DNA of 64,000 nucleotides, taken from positions 144,001 to 208,000 of the forward strand of contig NZ_JAOQNG010000007.1 in the NCBI RefSeq assembly GCF_025961225.1, in the 5' to 3' direction. Below are positions 32,071 to 39,184 of this stretch, piece after piece. This DNA is from Azospirillum canadense. GTDB lineage: Bacteria > Pseudomonadota > Alphaproteobacteria > Azospirillales > Azospirillaceae. The notes under the pieces were generated by a model, which did not search any database, had not been told where the DNA came from, and worked only from the letters and a program-made list of their open reading frames with translations. The translations under genes and the position numbers were made by a program. Numbering within the stretch: the first letter of the stretch is position 1; each line of letters starts with the position of its first letter.

Positions 32071-32865
32071 CTACCAGAGGCCCTTCAGCCGGCCGCCGTC
32101 GGTGTTCAGCGAGACGCCGGTGATGTAGCTGGCCCGTTCCGAGCACAGGAAGGCGATGGCGTTGGCCAGCTCCTCCGGCCGGCCGAAACGCCCGAGCGCG
32201 TTCTTCCGGGTGGCGAGGCGCCGGGCCTCCTCCTCGGACGAGACGCCGAGTTCCTTTTGCAGCCCCTGGGCGTTGCGGCGCCACAGGTCGGTGGCGACCC
32301 AGCCGGGGCAGACGGCGTTGACCAGCACGTTGTGGGGGGCGAACTCGGTCGACAGCGACTTCGTCATGTTGAGCAGCGCGCTGTTCGTCATGCCGGAGCC
32401 GAACATGTAGGGGTCCGGCTCCTTCCCGGCACCGCCGATCAGGCTGACGATGCGGCCCCAGCGCTTTTCGCGCATCACCGGCCACACGGCGCGGATCGCG
32501 CGCATCCAGCCGAACAGCTTGGTGTCGAGCTGGGTTTGCAGGCCTTCCTCGGTCAGCTCGTCGAAGCGACCGGAATACATGGTGCCGGCGTTGTTGACGA
32601 GGATGTCGACAGTCCCGAAGCTTTCCAGCGTGGCGTCGACCAGCCGCTGGATGTCGTCAGCCTTGGTCATGTCGGCGACGATGTGGCGCACCTCGCCGCC
32701 GGTCTGTTCGGCCAATTCCCGGCAGGTCGCCGCGACCTCGTCGCCGTTGCGCGAACAGGTCATGACCTTGCTGCCGGCTTCGAGCAGTTCGCGCACCGTC
32801 TCGCGGCCGATTCCGCGGCTGCCGCCGGAGACGATGGCGACCCGCCCTTGAATGCCGAGATCCAT
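32071..32865 (-). CDS. Divergent SDR-family protein lacking the Ser/Tyr/Lys catalytic residues (SDR-C)
   Basis: This 264-residue SDR has SGGSRGIG (13-20) and NNAG (91-94). SLIGGAGKEPDPYMFGSGMT then Asn161 replaces the usual SS...YxxxK, with Ser157 and Asn161 at the Tyr and Lys positions. The KEPDP wording after the Gly motif recalls SDR groups described as lacking the full catalytic tetrad. The ATG at 32865 follows AGGAGG. The gene is first of the three SDRs, 134 bp downstream of the dienelactone hydrolase gene. Confidence 0.86.
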   Translation of the reverse strand: MDLGIQGRVAIVSGGSRGIGRETVRELLEAGSKVMTCSRNGDEVAATCRELAEQTGGEVRHIVADMTKADDIQRLVDATLESFGTVDILVNNAGTMYSGRFDELTEEGLQTQLDTKLFGWMRAIRAVWPVMREKRWGRIVSLIGGAGKEPDPYMFGSGMTNSALLNMTKSLSTEFAPHNVLVNAVCPGWVATDLWRRNAQGLQKELGVSSEEEARRLATRKNALGRFGRPEELANAIAFLCSERASYITGVSLNTDGGRLKGLW

Positions 32866-32999
32866 GCTGTTTCCTCCTGGTGGTGTTTTTTCGCGTTCTG
32901 ATGGACTCCGCCCCGGATACCGATGGACACGGATCCGTTCGGCGGCTGGCGCCGGGGCGTTCGAGGCGTGGGAAGTGCGGCCGGACGGCCGTTCCCCGT

Positions 33000-33734
33000 T
33001 CAGGCCGGAGGTCGGTGGCGGTCCAGAAAGTCCAGCGTGATCGCCAAGGCTTTGGCGGCGCTGGGGGCGTGCCATTCCTTCCGGTGGTCGCAGTTGAAGC
33101 CGTGGTCGGCCGGGTGGCTGTGGATTTCGGCCTCCGGGTGGCGCCGCCGGATCCGCTCCCGATCCTCCGCGCCGACCCGTGGGTCGAAGTCCCCGAAATG
33201 CAGCAGCAGCGGCACCCGCGGTGTTTTGTCGATGAATTGCGCGATCTGCCCGCCGTAGTAGCCGACCGCGCCGTAAAGGCCGGTCAGCCGGGCCGCGGCG
33301 AGGAAAGCCAGCGTGCCGCCCAAGCAGAAGCCGAGCACGGCCACCGGGCCATCCACCGCGGCCGCATCGATGGCCGCCTGCACATCGCGGAGCGAGGCGT
33401 CCCAACCGATGGCGTCCCGCAGGACGCGACCGGCGGCGATGCCATCCGCGTCGTAGCCGAGTTCGACACCGGGCCGCACGCGGTCGAACAGGGCCGGCGC
33501 TACCACGCTGTAGCCATCCGCTGCGAAGCGGTCGCACACGTTGCGGATGTGCGCGGTCACGCCGAAGATTTCGTGAAGGACCACCAGCGCGCCGCTCGCC
33601 GGCTCCCGCGGGTGGACCCTGTAGGCGTTCAGCGCGTGGCCGTCGGCGGCGTGCAGGCGAATTGAGGTGCCGGCACGCTCGCTTTGGTCAGTGGGTTCGG
33701 ATTCGTCCAACGGGGAATCCCCCTTTGGCTCCAT
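33000..33734 (-). CDS. Dienelactone hydrolase-family protein
   Basis: This 244-residue alpha/beta hydrolase belongs to the dienelactone hydrolase family. It has GALVVLHEIFGVTAHIRNVCDRFA, nucleophile Cys in AVLGFCLGG, Asp in GDFDPRVGAED and His in ADHGFNCDHR. Such enzymes open dienelactones in modified ortho-cleavage or hydrolyse related cyclic esters. The N-terminal 25 residues are acidic and unlike the family core. AGGGAGG precedes the ATG at 33734; the longer open frame overlaps the GntR gene. It heads the minus-strand catabolic unit and is divergent from a GntR regulator. Confidence 0.88.
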   Translation of the reverse strand: MEPKGDSPLDESEPTDQSERAGTSIRLHAADGHALNAYRVHPREPASGALVVLHEIFGVTAHIRNVCDRFAADGYSVVAPALFDRVRPGVELGYDADGIAAGRVLRDAIGWDASLRDVQAAIDAAAVDGPVAVLGFCLGGTLAFLAAARLTGLYGAVGYYGGQIAQFIDKTPRVPLLLHFGDFDPRVGAEDRERIRRRHPEAEIHSHPADHGFNCDHRKEWHAPSAAKALAITLDFLDRHRPPA

Positions 33735-33858
33735 GGCATCCTCCCTCTCCCATGGGCGGAAGCGACCTGTTCCCGGTCTGCTTCCGTGGGAGGCGGCGCT
33801 GCCCCGTGCGGCGATTTGCCGCGGTCGCCGGGACTTTTGCATCTTTTTTTGCCGCCAG

Positions 33859-33873
33859 TATTGTAGGACAATA
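33859..33873. promoter_or_regulatory. GntR-type operator in the DLH/GntR divergent promoter region
   Basis: TATTGTAGGACAATA is a perfect 15-bp palindrome (TATTGT-AGG-ACAATA) in an otherwise GC-rich region, about midway between the two divergent start codons. Size and TTGT/ACAA arms match FadR/VanR-subfamily GntR sites. Confidence 0.72.
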
Positions 33874-33936
33874 TTGCCTCCACGCTTGCGCGTCAAGCAG
33901 GAAAGTTGGATACTCTGATTGATGGGAGGGCCAACA

Positions 33937-34632
33937 ATGCTCAGCACCGACAGCGCCGCGACGGCGGCCGACCAGCCTCGGGGCATGACCGTCGACTTCG
34001 TGGTGGAGAAGCTGCGGCAGGGCATCATGGAAGGGCGCTTCGTGCCCGGTCAGCGCCTGATCGCGCGCGACCTCACCGACGACATCGGCATCAGCCGCGG
34101 TCCGCTGCGCGAGGCCTTCCGGCGGCTGGCGGCGGAGGGGCTGGTCGATCTGATCCCGAACCGCGGCGCCACGATCCGGCGCCTGTCGCGCAAGCAGATC
34201 CGCGACTTGTTCCGCATTCGCGAGACCCTGGAAGGGCTGGCGGCCCGGCTGGCGGCGGAGCGGATCGGCGAGGGCGACCATCGCCGCGTCTTCACCGAGG
34301 TGTGGGAGCAGGTGCGCCCGACGGGCCGCGAACTGCCCTGGCGGGTCTTCATCGAACGCAACCGCCTGTACCACCGCACCATCGTGGCGATCGGCGGCAA
34401 CGACCAGTTGATGGAACTCATCCAGCAGCTTCAGCTGCCCCTCGTCATGCTCCAGATCGGCCAAGCCATGCCGATGGAGAACGCCGAACTCTCCCACCAG
34501 GACCACATCCACGTGGCGGAAGCCATCCTTGCCGGCGACCCGGACCGGGCGGAGGCGGCGATGCGGACCCACCTGCGGCGTTCGCACGACTGGATCGTGA
34601 CGCTGCCGGATTCGGCGTTCCGGTCGGACTGA
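33937..34632 (+). CDS. GntR-family (FCD type) transcriptional regulator
   Basis: This 231-residue regulator has a winged helix (VDFVVEKLRQGIMEGRFVPGQRLIARDLTDDIGISRGPLREAFRRLAAEGLVDLIPNRGA). An FCD effector domain follows (IRDLFRIRETLEGLAARLAAERI; HRTIVAIGGNDQLMELI; LSHQDHIHVAEAILAGDPDRAEAAMRTHL). GGGAGGG precedes the ATG at 33937. It is divergent from the dienelactone hydrolase-SDR-ABC unit, and the palindrome at 33859-33873 lies between them, so it most likely represses both directions until an aromatic or organic acid ligand binds. Confidence 0.92.
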   Translation: MLSTDSAATAADQPRGMTVDFVVEKLRQGIMEGRFVPGQRLIARDLTDDIGISRGPLREAFRRLAAEGLVDLIPNRGATIRRLSRKQIRDLFRIRETLEGLAARLAAERIGEGDHRRVFTEVWEQVRPTGRELPWRVFIERNRLYHRTIVAIGGNDQLMELIQQLQLPLVMLQIGQAMPMENAELSHQDHIHVAEAILAGDPDRAEAAMRTHLRRSHDWIVTLPDSAFRSD

Positions 34633-34651
34633 TCGGGCGGCGGACAACTCC

Positions 34652-34698
34652 CTCAACTAGAGCTTGAGTGACCTTACAAAGGGGTAACCCGCCCTCCC
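34652..34698. promoter_or_regulatory. Dyads upstream of the RND operon
   Basis: CTCAA/TTGAG with a 7-bp centre (34652-34668) resembles a SoxR/MerR-type site but has one base more between the arms. It overlaps a second weak dyad, ACC..GGT, at 34671-34688. No MerR, SoxR or TetR gene adjoins the pump genes. Low-confidence regulatory region. Confidence 0.3.
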
Positions 34699-34789
34699 GC
34701 AAGCGGATTGGCGGATGGGCGGCGGCGCGGGTTATCCTGGCAACCATATCGCCGGGGCCATCGCCGGGGACCATCGCTGGGGGGCACCG

Positions 34790-35968
34790 ATGGGAAACGA
34801 TCCATGCGGCGCGTTAGGCTGCCATCGACCGGCGCGCCGTGCAGGGCTCGTGATCCTGGTCAGCCTCCTGCTGTTGGCCGCCTGCGGTGAAAAGAACCAC
34901 TACGTCGCACCGCCGCCGGTCAAGGTCACCGTCGCGCACCCCGTCCAGCAGCCCTTCACGCGCTACCTGGAAGCGACCGGCAACGCCGCGGCCGTCAACT
35001 CCGTTGATCTGGTGGCGCGCGTCCAGGGCTTCGTCCAGGAGATTCATTACAAGGATGGCGACGTCGTCAAGCAGGGTGCGCCTCTCTTCACCATCGAGCC
35101 CGAACCCTACCAAGTGCGGGTGACTCAGGCCCAGGCAACGGAGGACGGGGCGACGGCCACGCTGAAGCAGGCCGATGCCGAGTACAAGCGGCAGGCGGAA
35201 CTGGCCCTTCGCGACAACACCTCGAAATCGGCGCTCGACCAGGCGCTTGCCACCCGCGCGCTGGACCAGGCCAACCTGACCCAGGCCAAGACGAACACGC
35301 GCCTTGCCCAAATCAACCTCGGCTACACGCAGGTGACGGCGCCCTTCGACGGCATCGTCACCGCGCGGCTGGTGTCGGTCGGGGAACTCGTCGGAACCTC
35401 GCCGACGCAACTGGCGACCATCGTCCAGCTCGACCCCGTCTACGTGACCTTCAACATCAGCGAACCGGACCTGCTGCGCGTGCGCGCGCTGATGAAGCGG
35501 CGCGGCCTGACGCCGGGCGACCTGAAGAAGGTGCCGGTCGAGGTCGGTTTACAAAGCGAGACGGGCTACCCGCACAAGGGGCTGTTCGACTACGCAGCGC
35601 CCATCGTCAACGCGGCCACCGGAACGCTGCCGGTGCGCGCCGTCTTCCAGAACGCCGACCGGGCGCTGCTGCCCGGCCTCTTCCTGCGCGTGCGCGTGCC
35701 GATCGGCGAGGATGAGACGGCGCTCATGGTGCCGGACGCGGCGCTGGGGAGCGACCAGGGCAGCCGCTACGTGCTGGTCGTCAACCAGGACAACGTTGTG
35801 GAGCAGCGCAAGGTCGAGGTTGGACCGAGCGACGGCGGCTTGCGCGTCATCGACAGCGGGCTGAAGCCCGACGACCGCGTCATCGTCGCGGGTGCTGTGC
35901 GGGCGATCCCCGGCCAGAAGGTCGACCCGCAGGTGCAGACCGCAGCGGCGGCGATTCCCGTCAAATAA
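34790..35968 (+). CDS. RND efflux pump periplasmic adaptor (membrane-fusion lipoprotein)
   Basis: This adaptor of 392 residues has a lipoprotein signal (LLLLAAC, Cys near residue 35), a lipoyl/beta-barrel core (VDLVARVQGFVQEIHYKDGDVVKQGAPLFTIEP), a central alpha-helical hairpin and TAPFDGIVTARLVSVGELV. It links the inner-membrane RND pump encoded next to an outer-membrane channel. No outer-membrane channel gene is adjacent, so the pump must borrow one. The ATG at 34790 follows a GGGGGG-like weak site. The pump gene starts 26 bp downstream. Confidence 0.93.
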   Translation: MGNDPCGALGCHRPARRAGLVILVSLLLLAACGEKNHYVAPPPVKVTVAHPVQQPFTRYLEATGNAAAVNSVDLVARVQGFVQEIHYKDGDVVKQGAPLFTIEPEPYQVRVTQAQATEDGATATLKQADAEYKRQAELALRDNTSKSALDQALATRALDQANLTQAKTNTRLAQINLGYTQVTAPFDGIVTARLVSVGELVGTSPTQLATIVQLDPVYVTFNISEPDLLRVRALMKRRGLTPGDLKKVPVEVGLQSETGYPHKGLFDYAAPIVNAATGTLPVRAVFQNADRALLPGLFLRVRVPIGEDETALMVPDAALGSDQGSRYVLVVNQDNVVEQRKVEVGPSDGGLRVIDSGLKPDDRVIVAGAVRAIPGQKVDPQVQTAAAAIPVK

Positions 35969-35981
35969 TTCCCGTCAAACA
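35955..35981. repeat. 12-bp direct repeat around the adaptor stop codon
   Basis: ATTCCCGTCAAA occurs twice with a 2-bp gap, the first copy encoding the last residues of the adaptor and the second lying just after its stop. It looks like a small slippage duplication in the spacer. Confidence 0.55.
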
Positions 35982-35994
35982 GGAGGCGGCGGCG

Positions 35995-38900
35995 ATGATC
36001 TCGTCCTTCTTCATCGAACGGCCGGTCCTCGCCAACGTGCTCGCCATCCTCATGCTGCTGATCGGCGGCGTCGCGCTGGTCGGGCTTCCGGTCGCGCAAT
36101 ACCCGAACGTGGTGCCGCCCACCGTCCAGGTCACCACCCGCTATCCGGGCGCCAGCGCCCGCACCGTCGTCGACACCGTGGCGCTGCCCATCGAGCAACG
36201 CGTGAACGGCGTCGAGGACATGATCTACATGCAGTCCTACAGCGGCGCCGACGGCACCTACAAGCTGCTGGTGACCTTCAACATCGGCACGGACCTGAAC
36301 TTCGCCCAGGTGCTGGTGCAGAACCGCGTGTCATCAGCGCTGTCCTCCCTGCCGGACGCCGTGCAGGCCCAGGGCGTGACGGTCGACAAGCAGTCCACAT
36401 CCGTCCTGATGTTCGTCACGCTGGGATCGCCCGACGGCCGGTACGACAGCCTGTACATGAGCAACTACGCCACCATCCGGCTGAAGGACGAGCTGGCGCG
36501 GCTGCCGGGGGTGGGCAACGTCACGGTGTTCGGCGCCGGCCAGTATTCCATGCGCCTCTGGCTCGATCCGGAGAAGCTGAAGTCGCGCGGCCTGATGGCC
36601 CAGGACGTCATCCAGGCGGTCCAGCAGCAGAGCCAGCCGGTCGCGGCCGGGCAGGTCGGGATGCCGCCGACGCCGTCCGCCCAGGCCTTCCAGTACACGG
36701 TCAACATCGCCGGGCGGCTCGCCGACCCCGCCGAGTTCGAGAACGTCATCGTCAAGAGCGGCAGCGCCGGTGACCTGACCCGGCTGCGCGACGTGGGGCG
36801 GGTCGAGCTGGGCGCCCAGACCTACAGCCAGTCCTTCACGGTGGGCGGGAAGCCGGCGGCCGGAATCGGGATCTTCCTGGCGCCCGGCGCCAACGCGCTG
36901 GACGTGCAGGCCGCGGTCAAGGCCCGCATGGCGGAGCTTGTCCGCGAGTTCCCGCCGGGGCTGAGCTACGACGTGCCCTTCGACACGACGGCTTTCGTGC
37001 GCGCGGCGGTGGACGAGGTGTACCGCACCCTGGTCGCGGCGGCGGTGCTGGTGCTGGTGGTGATCCTCGTCTTTTTGCAGGACTGGCGGGCGACGCTGGT
37101 GCCGGCGACGACGGTGCCGGTGACCATCGTCGGCGCCTTTGCCGCGATGTACGCGCTGGGCTTTTCCATCAACCTGTCCACCCTGTTCGCCATCGTGCTG
37201 GCCATCGGCATCGTGGTGGACGACGCGATCGTCGTGGTGGAGGGTGCGGCCCACCACATCGAGCGCGGCTTGGCCCCCCGTCAGGCAGCCGAGCGCGCGA
37301 TGGCCGAGCTGTTCGGGCCGATCATCGGCATCACGCTGGTGCTGATGTCCGTCTTCCTGCCGGCGGCCTTCCTGCCCGGCCTGACCGGGCGCATCTACGC
37401 GCAGTTTGCGCTGGTGATCGCGGCAACGGCGCTGTTGAGCGCCATCAACGCCGCAACGCTGAAGCCGACGCAGAGCGCGCTGTGGCTGCGCCCGGCCGTG
37501 CCGCCGGAGCGGCGCAACATTGTTTACCGCGCCTTCAACACCGCCTACGCGCGGCTGGACCGCGCTTATGGCGCGCTGATCGCCCGCATGGTCGGCGCCA
37601 GCGGCCTGATGGCGGCGCTGGCGGTCCTGGCCATGGCCGCCGCCGGCTATGGCCTGACGCGCGTGCCGACCGGATTCCTGCCGATCGAGGACCAGGGCTA
37701 TCTGCTGGCGGTCGTCCAACTGCCGGACGGCGCATCGCTCGCGCGCACGCAGGCCGTGCTCGACCGCGTCACCGACATCGCCGGCAAGACGCCGGGGGTG
37801 GCCAAGGTGGTGAGCGTCGCCGGGATCTCCGCGCTCGACAACAGTTCATCGCTGGCCAACGCCGGCATCGGCTACATCGTGCTGAAGGACTGGAAGCAGC
37901 GGGGCAGGGGACAGGACCTGGCCTCCCTCTTCACCAGCCTGAACCAAGCGATGGGCGCGATTGAGGAGGCGCGCGTCACCGTGCTGCCGCCGCCGCCCAT
38001 CCAGGGCATCGGCAACGCCGCCGGCTTCGTCATGCAGGTGGAACTGCGCGACGCGAGCTTCGACCTCGACAAGCTCCAGGCGGTCACCGACGCCATGGTG
38101 GCGAACGGCCAGGGCCAGTCGGGCCTGCAACGCGTCGCATCCTCCTTCCGGTCCAGCGTGCCGCAGATCGCGATCGAGGTCGACCGGGCGAAGGCCGAGA
38201 CGCTGCACCTGACTGTGGACCAGGTGTTCGACGCGCTCGCCTCCTACCTCGGCTCCAGCTACATCACGCAGTTCAACAAGTTCGGGCGGGTGTTCCAGAT
38301 CTACGCGCAGGCCGACGCGGCCTTCCGTTTGCAGCCCCAGGACATCGGGAATTTCGCCGTGCGCAACCAGCAGGGCGAGATGGTGCCGCTGGGCACCGTC
38401 ATCACCATCAGGCCCACGGTGGGGCCGTCGCTGATCAGCCTTTACAACCTCTACCCGTCCTCCACCATCATCGGCCTGCCCGCGGCGGGCTTCAGCTCCG
38501 GCGAGGCCATGGCGATGATGGAGCAGATCGCGGAGCGCACGCTGCCCAGGGGCGCCGGCTTTGAATGGAGCGCCATCTCCTACCAGGAGAAGGCGGTCGG
38601 CAACCAGATCTACGTCACCTTCGCCCTGGCGCTCCTGCTCGTCTACTTGGTGCTGGCCGGGCAGTATGAGAGCTGGTTCGCGCCGGTGTCCGTGATCCTC
38701 GCGGTGCCGCTGTCGCTGCTGGGGCCGGTGGCGGTGCTGCTCGCGCTTGGCATCGCCAACAACCTCTACATCCAGATCGGCCTGATCCTGCTGATCGCGC
38801 TGTCGGCAAAGAACGCCATCCTGATCGTCGAGGTGGCGCGGGAGCGGCGGCTGCGCGACCGCATGCCGATCCTGGACGCCGCCGTCAACGCGGCGCGGGC

Positions 38901-39147
38901 GCGGCTGCGCCCCATCCTGATGACCTCCTTCGCCTTCATCCTCGGCGTCCTGCCGCTGGTGCTGGCGACCGGCGCCGGCGCCAGCGCGCGCAAGTCGATC
39001 GGCATCACAGTCTTCAGCGGCATGATCGCCTCGACCTGCCTGGCCGTGGTGTTCGTGCCCACCTTCTTCGTGGTCGTGCAGCGGGTCGAAGAATGGTGGG
39101 CGGTGCGCGGCAAGGCGGCGGCGCCGGATCTGGCCTCGGCGGAATAA
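35995..39147 (+). CDS. RND multidrug efflux transporter (HAE1 family, AcrB/MexB-like)
   Basis: This 1050-residue pump starts MISSFFIERPVLANVLAILMLLIGGVAL and has the HAE1 hallmarks VAQYPNVVPPTVQVTTRYPGAS and the proton-relay aspartate pair in AIGIVVDDAIVVVE. It has two sets of membrane helices separated by large periplasmic loops, and GQYESWFAPVSVILAVPLSLLG in the second half. Length matches AcrB. It exports hydrophobic drugs or detergents with the adaptor encoded upstream. A GC-rich hairpin follows the stop. Confidence 0.95.
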   Translation: MISSFFIERPVLANVLAILMLLIGGVALVGLPVAQYPNVVPPTVQVTTRYPGASARTVVDTVALPIEQRVNGVEDMIYMQSYSGADGTYKLLVTFNIGTDLNFAQVLVQNRVSSALSSLPDAVQAQGVTVDKQSTSVLMFVTLGSPDGRYDSLYMSNYATIRLKDELARLPGVGNVTVFGAGQYSMRLWLDPEKLKSRGLMAQDVIQAVQQQSQPVAAGQVGMPPTPSAQAFQYTVNIAGRLADPAEFENVIVKSGSAGDLTRLRDVGRVELGAQTYSQSFTVGGKPAAGIGIFLAPGANALDVQAAVKARMAELVREFPPGLSYDVPFDTTAFVRAAVDEVYRTLVAAAVLVLVVILVFLQDWRATLVPATTVPVTIVGAFAAMYALGFSINLSTLFAIVLAIGIVVDDAIVVVEGAAHHIERGLAPRQAAERAMAELFGPIIGITLVLMSVFLPAAFLPGLTGRIYAQFALVIAATALLSAINAATLKPTQSALWLRPAVPPERRNIVYRAFNTAYARLDRAYGALIARMVGASGLMAALAVLAMAAAGYGLTRVPTGFLPIEDQGYLLAVVQLPDGASLARTQAVLDRVTDIAGKTPGVAKVVSVAGISALDNSSSLANAGIGYIVLKDWKQRGRGQDLASLFTSLNQAMGAIEEARVTVLPPPPIQGIGNAAGFVMQVELRDASFDLDKLQAVTDAMVANGQGQSGLQRVASSFRSSVPQIAIEVDRAKAETLHLTVDQVFDALASYLGSSYITQFNKFGRVFQIYAQADAAFRLQPQDIGNFAVRNQQGEMVPLGTVITIRPTVGPSLISLYNLYPSSTIIGLPAAGFSSGEAMAMMEQIAERTLPRGAGFEWSAISYQEKAVGNQIYVTFALALLLVYLVLAGQYESWFAPVSVILAVPLSLLGPVAVLLALGIANNLYIQIGLILLIALSAKNAILIVEVARERRLRDRMPILDAAVNAARARLRPILMTSFAFILGVLPLVLATGAGASARKSIGITVFSGMIASTCLAVVFVPTFFVVVQRVEEWWAVRGKAAAPDLASAE

Positions 39148-39174
39148 CCCTCGCCCGCCGGAGGCGGGCGAGGG
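39148..39174. terminator. Hairpin terminator between the RND pump and the convergent repeat-protein gene
   Basis: CCCTCGCCCGCC (39148-39159) and GGCGGGCGAGGG (39163-39174) form a perfect 12-bp stem with a GGA loop directly after the pump stop. It lacks a T-tract but serves both converging genes. Confidence 0.6.
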
Positions 39175-39184
39175 GGGACTCCCG

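Noticed and set aside
33000..34028. Longer dienelactone hydrolase start at 34028
   Set aside because: The extension would cover the GntR operator and the start of the GntR gene; the ATG at 33734 has a good ribosome site.
35995..39147. Heavy-metal (CusA-type) RND pump
   Set aside because: The sequence has the HAE1 drug-efflux wording (VAQYPNVVPPTVQV, VVDDAIVVVE) and lacks the Met-rich metal sites of CusA.
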